Of a stretch of DNA of 60,946 bases, positions 25,857 to 34,912 are shown in pieces; position 1 is the first letter of the stretch, and each line of letters opens with the position of its first letter. Source of the DNA: Antarcticimicrobium sp033791545 (GTDB lineage: Bacteria; Pseudomonadota; Alphaproteobacteria; Rhodobacterales; Rhodobacteraceae); assembly GCA_033791545.1 (NCBI GenBank), contig JASJGL010000070.1, positions 1 through 60,946 of the forward strand, given 5' to 3'. Below the pieces are notes generated by a model. It did not search any database. It was given only the letters and a program-made list of their open reading frames with translations, and was not told where the DNA came from. The position numbers were made by a program, and so were the translations under genes.

Positions 25857-25909
25857 ACCTGTCTCAAACTGCCCTGACCAACCAGTCCCGGGGCAGTTCC
25901 GAGACAGGT
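25857..25909. terminator. large stem-loop between the convergent SDR and IclR genes
   Basis: ACCTGTCTC (25857-25865) pairs with GAGACAGGT (25901-25909), and AACTGCCC (25867-25874) with GGGCAGTT (25891-25898), separated by a small internal mismatch and a 16-base loop. It fills most of the 97-base gap after the SDR stop, so it likely ends transcription from both sides. Confidence 0.6.
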
Positions 25910-25943
25910 CACGGCCTCGAGACGGTCCTACTTATTGCTCAAA

Positions 25944-26747
25944 CTATTGCCCAAACTGAGCGATCAATTCGCGCGGGGGCAGCGCCGAGATCTGGCTTGC
26001 CAGTGTCTCCAGTGCCGGACCGATCTCTTCCCGCATCCGGGTTTCAGGCAGCAGCGCCGCGACCCCGCCGCAGTTGATCGCCATCCGCGTCTTGGTGTCG
26101 AGATCCAGCACCGGGGCGGCCACCGCATGTACCCCGCTCACCCAGGTGTTCATCGACAGGCAATAGCCCTGCGCGGCGACCTGTTTGCGCGCCTCTGCCG
26201 CCGTTGTGGCCAGATCGGCGGCCAGTTGCGGTTCGGTTGCTGACAGCTGCGCTGCGATTTCGGCAATCTCACCGTCGTTACAAATCGACAGATAGGCCTG
26301 TCCAATGGCCGAGACCGCGATCGGCAGCCTGTCCCCCACCGTCAAGCGGGTGGAAAGCGACGCCGCGCCGCGCGTCTGTTCGACATAAAGCATATCAATC
26401 CCCTGCCGAATCCCCAGCGAGACCGAGACCGAGGCCCGGCTTGCCAACGCCTGCATCGGCTGGCGGGCACGCTGGCGGATGTTCAGGCTGGCCAGCGCGG
26501 AATAGCCCAGTCGCAGCGCCCGAGGGCCGATCCGAAACCCCCCGGCAGCGGACGCTGGCAGCAAATAGCCCATATCGCACAACACCGAGGTCAGCCGCGA
26601 CACCGTCGATTTCGGCAACTCGGTGCGCGCCGAGATTTCGGCATTGCTGAGGCTGTCCTCTCCAATCCCGAAGGTTTCGAGAATGAGAAACCCACGCCGC
26701 AGGCTGTTCAGGGAAGTTTCCTTTTTCAAGCGTCGCCCTCGGTTCAT
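25944..26747 (-). CDS. IclR family transcriptional regulator
   Basis: 267 residues from ATG 26747 (a GTG at 26753 would add two). The N-terminal winged helix is SLNSLRRGFLILETFG, then LSNAEISARTELPKSTVSRL, and the GAF-like effector domain follows (RQGIDMLYVEQTRGAAS, GDRLPIAVSAIGQAYLS, GVHAVAAPVLDLDTKTRMAI). It lies between the BKACE operon and the carboxylase operon and diverges from the latter. A matching TTCCG-type site lies in the TAXI/BKACE promoter (24095-24111) and a looser GGAAA-N5-TTTCC near its own start (26791-26805), so it probably governs the beta-keto acid locus and perhaps itself. Confidence 0.87.
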   Translation of the reverse strand: MNRGRRLKKETSLNSLRRGFLILETFGIGEDSLSNAEISARTELPKSTVSRLTSVLCDMGYLLPASAAGGFRIGPRALRLGYSALASLNIRQRARQPMQALASRASVSVSLGIRQGIDMLYVEQTRGAASLSTRLTVGDRLPIAVSAIGQAYLSICNDGEIAEIAAQLSATEPQLAADLATTAAEARKQVAAQGYCLSMNTWVSGVHAVAAPVLDLDTKTRMAINCGGVAALLPETRMREEIGPALETLASQISALPPRELIAQFGQ

Positions 26748-26753
26748 TCGCAC

Positions 26754-27113
26754 TAATCAAAGCGCCACCCTAAAGCCCGGCCCGGCAAGAGGAAACAGAA
26801 TTTCCACCGTATGAAGATCCGGACGGGCCCGGACGGGGGTGTCCTGAATGCGTCTGATATCCGGACGCCGCGACAAGCGCGCGCGCGGGAGGAAAAGACC
26901 TGCACTTTTTTAGATGATTAGATTTCAATGCCTTGTCGTTTTTCTCCCTCGCATTCCGCGACGGTGGAACGTTTCCTGCTTCTCCTTTGGCAGGCTCGGT
27001 CAGCGGGCAGGACGGGACAGGAGACCCATCCGCCCAAGGACCGGACCCGGCGCACAGGCTGCGCCGTCGGGGCCAGTTGGCCTGCGCAACAGGAACGGGA
27101 GGAGAAATGCACA
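26754..27113 (+). promoter_or_regulatory. 360-base control region upstream of the carboxylase operon
   Basis: No gene seen; short open frames have no ribosome site or family likeness. It contains GGAAA-CAGAA-TTTCC (26791-26805), an inverted repeat resembling IclR sites; tandem CGGACGGG copies near 26820-26840; an AT-rich patch near 26906-26935; and the -24/-12-like promoter at 26965-26981. From the predicted start near 26991 an untranslated leader of about 120 bases leads to GGAGGAG and the ATG at 27114. Confidence 0.45.
26965..26981 (+). promoter_or_regulatory. sigma-54 (-24/-12) promoter candidate for the carboxylase operon
   Basis: TGGAACGTTTCCTGCTT has the invariant GG and GC exactly 10 bases apart (26966-26967 and 26978-26979) and differs little from the TGGCACG-N4-TTGCT consensus. 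A sigma-54 activator gene and a second rpoN-like gene lie downstream in the same locus. The same -12 block, CCTGCTT, recurs before the cobW-rpoN pair at 37363-37379. Confidence 0.55.
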
Positions 27114-29048
27114 ATGGCATTTCAGATCAATATTGATAACGGCGGCACTCTGACCGACGTCTGCATCATGTCGGATGACGGCGTGAAAAAGACCAAGGTT
27201 CTGACCACGCCCTACGACCTGTCGAAGTGTTTCTTCGAAGGGCTGCAAAAAGCATCCGAAACCCTCTACGGCGCCGAGGATGTCAAGCGGCTGCTCGAAG
27301 AGGTGGAGCTGATCCGCTATTCGACGACGCAGGGCACCAATGCGATCTGTGAACGCAAGGGGCCGAAACTGGGGCTGGTGCTGGACGCCTCCTCTGGCGA
27401 TCTGCCGCAGGCGCTGCGCAGCCATGATCCGGATGTTTATGACGCACTGGTCGGCGATCGTGTGGCCTTTGTCGACACCACCGTGCTCGACACGACCGAG
27501 GCCGAGGTCGAAATCGTCAAGACCATCAACCAGCTGACCGCCAAGGGGGCGAACCGGCTTGTGATCTGTTTCGGCGGATCGGATTTCCATGCCGCCGAAG
27601 ATCTCGTGAAAAAGATCGTGCTGCGCAAATATCCACGTCACCTGCTGGGCGCGGTGCCGGTGCTTTATGCCTCTGACCTGACGGTGGATCGCGACGCCGA
27701 ACGCCGCGCATGGTCGGCGCTGATCAACTCTTTTCTGCACACCTCGATGGAGGCGTTTCTTTTCCAAGCCGAAAACCGGCTGCGGGAGTATCGCACCAAG
27801 AACCCGCTGTTGATTTTCCGCAATGACGGCGACGCCTCGCGCGTTGCCAAAACAGTTGCGATCAAGACCTACAGCTCTGGCCCGCGTGGCGGGATGGAGG
27901 GGCTCAAGGCGTTCTCCGGTCTCTATGGCTTCCGCGATGCGGTCTCGATCGACGTGGGCGGCACCACCACCGATATCGGCCAATGTACCGACGGTAAGGT
28001 CGCGGATATCCGGCGCGGCAATGTCGAGGGCATCAGCGTGTCCTTCCCCCTGTGTGAAATCTCCAGCGCCGGGGCGGGTGGAAGTTCGGTGTTCAAAGCA
28101 GCGGACGGTGCCATTGCCATCGGCCCAGAAAGCGTTGGCGCCCTACCCGGCCCGGCCTGTTTCGGTCGCGGCGGCAAAGAGGCAACGATTACCGATGCCA
28201 GCCTGTTGGCGGGTCTGCTGGATCCGGCCTCCTATTTCGGCGGCGGCATGGGGTTGGATGCGACCCGCGCCGAAGCGGCGGTCATGGCCAATGTGGCCGA
28301 GCCGCTGGGCCTTGATCTGAACGCGGCCGTACAGGCGATGTCGGATGCCTTTGAAACCAAGATTGCGGGCGAGCTGCACCGCTTTACCAAGATCTCGCCC
28401 GATACGGTGCTGATGGCCTTTGGCGGCGCGGGTCCGCTCAACGCCTGCGGCGTGGCCGAAAAGGCAGGGATCAAACGGGTGGCAATCCCGGCGATGGCGG
28501 CGGTGTTCTCGGCCTATGGCATCGGCACCTGCGACGTGTCGCAACGCTATGTCGTGGGACTGGAAGCGCATGACACCGAGACCCTGCGCGCCGCAATCGA
28601 CACGCTGACGAAAAAAGCCGCGCGCGACATGTTCGCCGAAGGTTTTGACGAGGGCAGCTATTCCGTCACCGCCCGCCTTGTCGCCGAAACCCCCGAGGGC
28701 GACGTGGTGCATGATCTCGACGAGACGGCAGAGTTCCCATCGGCCCTGGCCTCGGCCACCGCGGTGGAACTGGAACTGAACGCGGTCAAAAGCCTGCACC
28801 ATGAAACCGGCGATGCGGTCTCGGTCAAGCGCGGGACCAAGGCAAAACCTGCCGACACCCGCAAGGTTCTGGTCCCCGAACAGGGCCGGATTGACCTGCC
28901 GGTCTATCACCTGAACGCGATGACCCCGGGCGATTATGCGCAGGGGCCTGCCATCCTTGAGGAGGATTATTTCACTGCCCGCGTGCCTGCGGGTTGGACG
29001 CTCGTCGTCTCGGACGCCGGCGACGTCATTCTGGACCGGGAGGAGTAA
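27114..29048 (+). CDS. hydantoinase A/oxoprolinase family subunit, Apc1-like (ketone carboxylase)
   Basis: 644 residues, about 70 kDa, matching acetophenone carboxylase Apc1 in size and place. Visible: N-terminal ATPase motif INIDNGGTLTDVCIM, STTQGTNAICERKG, YSSGPRGGMEGLKAFSG and the second phosphate motif IDVGGTTTDIGQCTDGK. Relatives use ATP to phosphorylate the carbonyl or bicarbonate for carboxylation. The first motif reads D-N-GGT-L-TD, whereas the second HyuA protein here has the usual D-I-GGT-F-TD, so the two ATP sites may differ in role. ATG at 27114 follows GGGAGGAG. First gene of the operon behind a sigma-54-like promoter. Acetophenone, acetone and other ketones remain possible substrates. 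Confidence 0.72.
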   Translation: MAFQINIDNGGTLTDVCIMSDDGVKKTKVLTTPYDLSKCFFEGLQKASETLYGAEDVKRLLEEVELIRYSTTQGTNAICERKGPKLGLVLDASSGDLPQALRSHDPDVYDALVGDRVAFVDTTVLDTTEAEVEIVKTINQLTAKGANRLVICFGGSDFHAAEDLVKKIVLRKYPRHLLGAVPVLYASDLTVDRDAERRAWSALINSFLHTSMEAFLFQAENRLREYRTKNPLLIFRNDGDASRVAKTVAIKTYSSGPRGGMEGLKAFSGLYGFRDAVSIDVGGTTTDIGQCTDGKVADIRRGNVEGISVSFPLCEISSAGAGGSSVFKAADGAIAIGPESVGALPGPACFGRGGKEATITDASLLAGLLDPASYFGGGMGLDATRAEAAVMANVAEPLGLDLNAAVQAMSDAFETKIAGELHRFTKISPDTVLMAFGGAGPLNACGVAEKAGIKRVAIPAMAAVFSAYGIGTCDVSQRYVVGLEAHDTETLRAAIDTLTKKAARDMFAEGFDEGSYSVTARLVAETPEGDVVHDLDETAEFPSALASATAVELELNAVKSLHHETGDAVSVKRGTKAKPADTRKVLVPEQGRIDLPVYHLNAMTPGDYAQGPAILEEDYFTARVPAGWTLVVSDAGDVILDREE

Positions 29049-29053
29049 GACCA

Positions 29054-29452
29054 ATGAAAATACCGATGACCGAATATCTGCGCATCAACCTTGAAAATGA
29101 AAAGTGGGAATGCCGCGTCTGCGATCACGAGATCGCGCCGGCGGAAGGCAACTACAAGGAAGGGCTGCTGGTCCACAACCGCGACCCGCGCGAGATCCAC
29201 CCACCGGTGATTGACCCGGAAAAGTACAAGTTCACCTTCAGCCCCGATCCGGAGTGGGTGCGTATCCTGGAATTCTGCTGCCCATCTTGCGGTACGCAGG
29301 TCGAGACGGAATATGCCATCCCCGGCCACCCGCCGCTTTGGGACATGCAGGTCGATTTGGCCGCGCTCAAAGCGCAATGGGCCGCGCGCGGTCCCGCGAT
29401 GCTGCCCGATGCCGGTCCTTCCGTGGTGGCGAGCCGGGCCCACACCCACTGA
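29054..29452 (+). CDS. small zinc-ribbon subunit, acetone carboxylase gamma/Apc2-like
   Basis: 132 residues, about 15 kDa. The N-terminal half has CRVC (with DHEIAP after it) and the middle has CCPSC, two CxxC pairs that can hold one metal ion, as in the gamma subunit of acetone carboxylase and Apc2 of acetophenone carboxylase. The segment REIHPPVIDPEKYKFTFSPD and HPPLWDMQVDL fit that family. It starts 5 bases after the Apc1-like stop. Its presence separates this operon from plain hydantoinase or oxoprolinase operons, which lack such a subunit. Confidence 0.75.
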   Translation: MKIPMTEYLRINLENEKWECRVCDHEIAPAEGNYKEGLLVHNRDPREIHPPVIDPEKYKFTFSPDPEWVRILEFCCPSCGTQVETEYAIPGHPPLWDMQVDLAALKAQWAARGPAMLPDAGPSVVASRAHTH

Positions 29453-29507
29453 GCAATTCACATGACATGTCCGCCGGTGCCCCTTTTGGGCGCGGGCGGG
29501 CGGACAC

Positions 29508-29548
29508 CTACCGGGTGAGACCGTCGAGGAGGACGGCCCCCCGGGTAG
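29508..29548 (+). repeat. intercistronic stem-loop between the small subunit and Apc3-like genes
   Basis: CTACC at 29508-29512 pairs with GGTAG ending at 29548, and CCGTC (29521-29525) pairs with GACGG (29532-29536) around a short purine loop. It lies between genes of one operon, so it more likely sets mRNA stability or subunit ratio than ends transcription. Confidence 0.35.
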
Positions 29549-29563
29549 ACACAGGGAGCGAGA

Positions 29564-31720
29564 ATGAAACGCGTATCCGTTGATATCGGTGGCACCTTCA
29601 CCGACTGTTTCGTCGTCTGGGGCGAGCAGTATATCGAAACCAAGGCACTGACCACACACCACAATCTGGCCATGGGCTTCAACGAAGCCCTCGGCAAGGC
29701 CTGCGACGTGCTGGACGTTGATCTGGAACACGTCCTGACCGAGGTGGACAGCGTGCGCTATGCCACCACGCTGGGCACCAACGCGCTGATCGAGCACAAG
29801 GGCCCCAAGCTGGGCATGCTGGTCACCGCCGGTTATGAGGCCACCGTCCCGCTGAGCCGCGCGCGCGGTTATGGCGAAGGGCTGGACAACCTCGGACAGC
29901 AGGACATGCCGAACGCGCAGCGGCCCAACCCGCTGGTCGAGGCGCATATGATCCGCGGCGTGCGTGAGCGTCTGGATTTTCAGGGCAACACCGTGATGCC
30001 GCTGGACGAAGCAGACGTGCGGCGCCAGCTGCGCGAACTGGTCGACCGTGGCGCGCAGATCATCGTTGTCGCACTGGTCAACTCCGTGGTGAACCCGGTG
30101 AACGAGCAGCGCATCGAAGAAATCCTGCTGGAGGAATATCCCTCGCACCTGCTGGGCGCGATCCCGGTGATCCTGTCGCATCAGGTGGCCGGTCGGAAGG
30201 GCGAATACGTGCGCTCCACCTCGGCCATCGTCGATGGCTATCTGCACTCCACCATGTATCACGCGCTGTCGCAGCTGGAGCAGAACCTGCGCGCGCATAC
30301 CTATGACAAACCGATGCTGGTGATCCACAACTCCGGCGGCATGGCGCAGCTCAACTCCACCGACGCCTTGCAGACCATCCACTCTGGTCCGGTCTCCGGC
30401 ATCGGCGCGTCCGAGCATCTGTCGTTGCAGGCAGAACTGGGCAATGTGATCGCCACCGACATGGGCGGCACCAGCTATGATATCGGCATCGTCGTCGAAG
30501 GCGGGGTGAAGCACTATGACTTCAACCCGGTAATCGACCGCTGGCTGGTGTCGGTGCCGATGGTGCATCTGGTGACGCTGGGCGCCGGGGGCGGATCAGT
30601 CGCCTCCTATGACCGGATGTACAAGACTGTACAATGCGGGCCCGAAAGTGCTGGGTCCGATCCCGGCCCGGCCTGCTATGACCGGGCCGGCATGAAACCC
30701 ACGGTAACCGACGCCGATCTGTTGCTGGGCTATCTCGACCCGGAAAACTACGCCGGTGGCTCGATCCCGCTGAACCCGCGCCGGGCCAAGGCGGTGATCG
30801 AAGACACGATCTGTGACGACCTCGATTGCGAGGTGATCGACGCGGCCAAACTGATCCGCGAAAAGGTCGATGACAACATGGCCAACGGGCTGTTCACCGA
30901 GCTGCGCGCACGGGGATACGACCCCAAGGACTTCACCATGCTGGCCTATGGCGGCAACGGCCCGCTACATTGCTGCGGCATTGCACAGAACCTCAGCATC
31001 GACAAGATCCTCGCGCCGCCGTTGTCCTCGGTCTTCTCCGCTGTGGGGGCGGGCAATATGCACCAACTCCATATCCACGAGCAGTCGCTCTATCTGGTGC
31101 TTTACGACAGCAACACCCGCCACATCTTTGACGACTATGCCCGCTTCAACGCGATCGTCGCCGAGTTGAAGGAAAAGGGCCGTCAAGATCTGCTGCGCCA
31201 AGGCGTTGCAGCCGAGGATATCAGCCACGATCTGGAGCTGGACATGCGCTATGGCAACCAGTTGGTGCAGACCACGGCGGTGGTTCCCACTCACGAACTG
31301 CACGGCCCGGCCGATGTGCTGGCGATGATCTCGCAGTTCTCGACCGACTACGGCAAACGCTTTGGCGAAGGGTCACAGGCACCAGAGGCTGGCATCCGGA
31401 TCAACACCATCCGCGTGGCGACCTATGCCCGGCACGAAACGGTCCGGTTCGAGGATATCAAACCGCTGCCCAAGGCGGCGCGCACCGCCGCACCGGCCCC
31501 GGCCAGCCACCGTATCTGCCATTTCGTCGGGCAAGACGGGCCGATCGACACCCCGATCTGGACCCGTACGGATCTGAACCCGGGTGTCGAGATCGAAGGG
31601 CCGGCCATCGTCACCTCGGAGGTCACGACCTTTCTGGTCAACCCGGGCTGGACATTGGTGGCCGCGAAACAGGGCGCAACCTGGTTCCTGCGCAATGAAA
31701 CCCCGGCCATCCGCCACTGA
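29564..31720 (+). CDS. hydantoinase A/oxoprolinase family subunit, Apc3/AcxA-like
   Basis: 718 residues, about 78 kDa. The N-terminal ATPase motif is canonical (VSVDIGGTFTDCFVVW), followed by ATTLGTNALIEHKGPKLG, the middle HNSGGMAQLNSTDALQTIHSGP and a second motif ATDMGGTSYDIGIVVEGG. Length and motifs match the larger HyuA subunits of acetone carboxylase (AcxA) and Apc3. It follows a 111-base gap with a stem-loop and has a good ribosome site (GGGAGCGAG). With the first HyuA-like protein it gives the complex two ATP-using subunits, as in the acetophenone enzyme, which uses two ATP per turnover. Confidence 0.78.
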   Translation: MKRVSVDIGGTFTDCFVVWGEQYIETKALTTHHNLAMGFNEALGKACDVLDVDLEHVLTEVDSVRYATTLGTNALIEHKGPKLGMLVTAGYEATVPLSRARGYGEGLDNLGQQDMPNAQRPNPLVEAHMIRGVRERLDFQGNTVMPLDEADVRRQLRELVDRGAQIIVVALVNSVVNPVNEQRIEEILLEEYPSHLLGAIPVILSHQVAGRKGEYVRSTSAIVDGYLHSTMYHALSQLEQNLRAHTYDKPMLVIHNSGGMAQLNSTDALQTIHSGPVSGIGASEHLSLQAELGNVIATDMGGTSYDIGIVVEGGVKHYDFNPVIDRWLVSVPMVHLVTLGAGGGSVASYDRMYKTVQCGPESAGSDPGPACYDRAGMKPTVTDADLLLGYLDPENYAGGSIPLNPRRAKAVIEDTICDDLDCEVIDAAKLIREKVDDNMANGLFTELRARGYDPKDFTMLAYGGNGPLHCCGIAQNLSIDKILAPPLSSVFSAVGAGNMHQLHIHEQSLYLVLYDSNTRHIFDDYARFNAIVAELKEKGRQDLLRQGVAAEDISHDLELDMRYGNQLVQTTAVVPTHELHGPADVLAMISQFSTDYGKRFGEGSQAPEAGIRINTIRVATYARHETVRFEDIKPLPKAARTAAPAPASHRICHFVGQDGPIDTPIWTRTDLNPGVEIEGPAIVTSEVTTFLVNPGWTLVAAKQGATWFLRNETPAIRH

Positions 31721-31786
31721 ATCGGTCAGCTCCGGCGCCAGGAGGGGCGCCGGAGCGCACCCGCAATCCGACAGGAGGAGACAGAC

Positions 31787-34051
31787 ATGAAAGATATGAA
31801 CACCACAGCCCCGACGCTGGAAGAGATGAACCTCATCAAGAAGTTCCTCGACGACACCACGCTGTTTCTCGGACCCGACCCCGAGATCATGCAAAACCAC
31901 GACCTGATGCCGCGCACCCAAGATGAGGACGCCGCGATCGCCAAGGTGTCCGACACTCATATCGTCGCCAAGATCCGCGACCGGCTGCAGTCGGGCTGCG
32001 ACGAAGGCTTTGAAATGGTCGAACAGATGGGGGCGGCCCCCGGTGCCAAATGGGGCGACGTGATCACCGGCGTCTATTCGGCCAGCGGCGATCTCGCCAT
32101 CGCCTCGGCGGGCGGGGTGCTGATCTTTTCGGCCCTGGTCCACCACCCGATCAAGTTCATCATCAAGAACTGGATCAACGAGCCCACCGTCGGGGTAAAG
32201 GACGGCGACGGCTTTATCCACAACGACAGCCGTTACGGCAACGTCCACAACACCGACCAGTCGATGATCCTGCCGATCTTCCATGACGGCAAGCTGCTGT
32301 GCTGGGTCGCCTCGACCGTGCATGAAGGCGAGAATGGCGCCATTGAGCCGGGCGGCATGCCCTCGATGGCCGAAAGCCCCAGCGACGAAGGGCTGAAGAT
32401 GTCGCCGTTCAAGGTGGTCGAAAACTATCAGATCAAGCGCGATGTGCTAACCTTCCTGCAGAACTCGGTGCGCGAACCAAAGCTGCAATACGAAGACATG
32501 AAGGTTAAACTTTTCGCCTGCCTGCGGATCAAGCAGCGCATCGAGGAAACGCTGAAATCCGATGGCCCGGACGCGCTGGTTTCGACCCTGCGCCTGACCA
32601 TGGAGGACGTGCGCGCCGAGGTGAAACGCCGCATTTCCGAATGGCCGGACATGACCGTGCGCAGCTATATCATCCAGGATTCGACGCTGCGCGAAAACTG
32701 CGTGGTCAAGATCAACTGCAAGCTTACCAAAACCGGCGACCGGCTGATCTTTGATTTCCGCGGCTCCAGCCCGGAATTCACCAACCGGGCGACCAACACC
32801 ATCGTGGCCGGTCTCAAGGGCATGCTGTCACAGGTGTTCCTGTGCTACGTCTGGCCCGACCTGCCGCGCGGACAGGCGGCCTTTGCGCCGATCGAGGTGA
32901 TCACCGATCCGCATTCGATCGTGGATTGTTCCTATGATGCGCCGAACTCACAATCCTTGATGTCAATTTTCACCGGCTTCACCGCCGGGCAACATGCGGT
33001 GGCAAAGTTCCTCTACTCCTGCCCGGAGAAGTTCACCAAGGTGCATGCGCCGACCTTCAACATGATCAACACCTTCATCTGGGGCGGTGTCAGCCAGCAT
33101 GGCGAGACCTTGGGCAACCTCTGCGCCGATCTCAACGGCATGGGGGCGGGCGCCACATCGGACCGGGATGGCGAACATGCGCTCGCCCCGATCTTTGCCA
33201 CCATGGCCGACATCGGCGAACAGGAACTGAACGAAGAAGAGGTTCCCTTTCTGCAACTGGTGTCCAAGAAGATGACGCGCGACGCCATCGCACCGGGCAA
33301 GTATCGCGGCGGCCAAGGCTATTCGATGATGGTCTCGACAAAGGACTCCGAGCAGTGGGGCTTCATGACCACCGCCGAGGGCGCCAAGATCCCGCCGTTG
33401 CAGGGTCTGTTCGGCGGCTATGCCTGCGGCACCTATCCGCTGTGCAAGGTCAAGGATGTGGACGTCTACGATATCCTGATGAACAAGCCAGAGAAATTCC
33501 GTCACTCGATCGAAGAGATCATGAACGAGCAGCCCTTCGAGGGGGCGAAATACAGCACCCATCACATGGGTATGGGGTTCGAAATCTCGAAGCGCGGTGA
33601 ATTGTTCATGATCAGTCAGGGCGCTGGCGCGGGCTATGGCGATCTGCTGGAACGTGACCCAGTGAACGTGGTGAAGGATATCGAAGAAGGGCTAATGTCA
33701 GCCGAAGTGGCGGCGCGGCTTTACAAGGTGGTCTTTGATCCCCAAACCCTTGCCATCGACTTTGAGGCGACAGAGCAGGCGCGCGACGAGGAACGCAAGG
33801 CCCGCATCGCACGCTCGACGCCCTATGCCGAGTTCATCAAGGGTTGGAACCAGCCCAAGCCGCCGGCGCATCTGCCCTATTTCGGCTGCTGGGGGGATGA
33901 CATCGACACGCTCTATATGGGCGCGCCCGATATCACCCGCCGCGCGGATGAACCCCGGCCCAACTACATGACGCACCCCAAGGATGTGCGCATTGCCGAG
34001 CTTGAAGCGCGCCTTAGTGCCGCCGGTGTTGCGGGAGACGAAAAGCAATGA
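31787..34051 (+). CDS. hydantoinase B family subunit, Apc4/AcxB-like (carboxylase large subunit)
   Basis: 754 residues, about 84 kDa. HyuB features: DGFIHNDSRYGNVHNTDQSMILPIF, HEGENGAIEPGGM, RRISEWPDMTVRSY, LIFDFRGSSPEFTNRATNT and GKYRGGQGYSM. In acetone carboxylase the AcxB-type subunit carries the metal site where the activated ketone and carboxyl-phosphate meet. AGGAGGAG precedes the ATG. The stop overlaps the next start by ATGA (34048-34051). It is larger than stand-alone HyuB hydantoinases, again favouring the carboxylase branch. Confidence 0.78.
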   Translation: MKDMNTTAPTLEEMNLIKKFLDDTTLFLGPDPEIMQNHDLMPRTQDEDAAIAKVSDTHIVAKIRDRLQSGCDEGFEMVEQMGAAPGAKWGDVITGVYSASGDLAIASAGGVLIFSALVHHPIKFIIKNWINEPTVGVKDGDGFIHNDSRYGNVHNTDQSMILPIFHDGKLLCWVASTVHEGENGAIEPGGMPSMAESPSDEGLKMSPFKVVENYQIKRDVLTFLQNSVREPKLQYEDMKVKLFACLRIKQRIEETLKSDGPDALVSTLRLTMEDVRAEVKRRISEWPDMTVRSYIIQDSTLRENCVVKINCKLTKTGDRLIFDFRGSSPEFTNRATNTIVAGLKGMLSQVFLCYVWPDLPRGQAAFAPIEVITDPHSIVDCSYDAPNSQSLMSIFTGFTAGQHAVAKFLYSCPEKFTKVHAPTFNMINTFIWGGVSQHGETLGNLCADLNGMGAGATSDRDGEHALAPIFATMADIGEQELNEEEVPFLQLVSKKMTRDAIAPGKYRGGQGYSMMVSTKDSEQWGFMTTAEGAKIPPLQGLFGGYACGTYPLCKVKDVDVYDILMNKPEKFRHSIEEIMNEQPFEGAKYSTHHMGMGFEISKRGELFMISQGAGAGYGDLLERDPVNVVKDIEEGLMSAEVAARLYKVVFDPQTLAIDFEATEQARDEERKARIARSTPYAEFIKGWNQPKPPAHLPYFGCWGDDIDTLYMGAPDITRRADEPRPNYMTHPKDVRIAELEARLSAAGVAGDEKQ

Positions 34052-34878
34052 GCCAACATCTCGCAGATGATCTGCCCGACGCCACGGGTACGAAGGCGCT
34101 GCGGGTCTGGCTGGAGTCGTCGGGCTATGCCCGGCGGCTTCTGCTGGGCGCGCAGGGCGATCCATGGGCCGAGGGCGCCGCAAAGTATCTGTCATTCTTC
34201 ACCCAGGCCTGCGGGCTGCTGCGTTCGGACGTGGCGGTTGTGAATGTCGGCGACCTGTTCCGCTCGTGGCTGGCACGCCACCCGGAGCTGGCCGCCGAGA
34301 TGGGCTCAAAACGGCGCGCCACCTATCCGTTGCGGCGGATGCTGGAGGAGGACGGCCCGCGCGCCCTGCTGGACGAGGTGGCCGAGGCCGTCGGCGCCCA
34401 TCTTCAGAGTCAGGTGCCGCTGGTGCTGTCGATGCCCGCCCCCGGAGTCTGGCTGGCCGAGGCGCAGCAGGTCGCCGGACGCGCACCATCAGTCGATGCA
34501 GACACTACCGAGGACGCGGCGATGTATGTCGCCGATTTCATCCGCTGCGTGGCGCAACGACCCGTTGGCGGTATCTTGATCGAAGAAGGTGAAACACCGG
34601 GACCGGCGGATCGCTATGCGCCGCTGCTGAACGCCGCGCGGCATTACCGTTGGGCGGTGGTCGGGCGCGGTGTGGCCCCCGAAGACGCCGCACGTTTTGA
34701 TGCGGTGATCGGCGAAGGCGATGCCCCGCAGGGCCGCGATGTCAGCGCCGCACTTTTCGCTGGCGGCGATCTGCCCAAGGCGGGACCGGCGCAGTTCCTT
34801 TATGCGCAAGTTCCGGTTGGTCACCCGCCCGAGTCCGTTCTGGACGCGGTGGCGCAGCTGCAGGGGATTCCGGCCTGA
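34048..34878 (+). CDS. Apc5-like accessory subunit of the ketone carboxylase
   Basis: 276 residues, about 29 kDa, with no signal peptide. It appears alpha/beta throughout: LRVWLESSGYARRLLLGAQG, LRSDVAVVNVGDLFRSWL, VPLVLSMPAPGVWLAEAQ and GGILIEEGE. I do not recognise a catalytic motif. Its place, coupled by ATGA to the HyuB gene as fifth gene of the operon, and its size agree with Apc5 of acetophenone carboxylase, a loosely bound fifth subunit needed for activity. Assignment is mainly by gene order. Confidence 0.6.
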   Translation: MSQHLADDLPDATGTKALRVWLESSGYARRLLLGAQGDPWAEGAAKYLSFFTQACGLLRSDVAVVNVGDLFRSWLARHPELAAEMGSKRRATYPLRRMLEEDGPRALLDEVAEAVGAHLQSQVPLVLSMPAPGVWLAEAQQVAGRAPSVDADTTEDAAMYVADFIRCVAQRPVGGILIEEGETPGPADRYAPLLNAARHYRWAVVGRGVAPEDAARFDAVIGEGDAPQGRDVSAALFAGGDLPKAGPAQFLYAQVPVGHPPESVLDAVAQLQGIPA

Positions 34879-34912
34879 CCCCTCTCCCCGTCAGGACCAC
34901 CCCTTATGGCAG

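Noticed and set aside
26862..26871. CGGACGCCGC shared by the carboxylase and cobW upstream regions (also 37346-37355) as an activator-binding site
   Set aside because: One copy is about 100 bases and the other about 18 bases from the candidate promoter, which does not fit a common upstream activator site, and the 10-mer is GC-rich.
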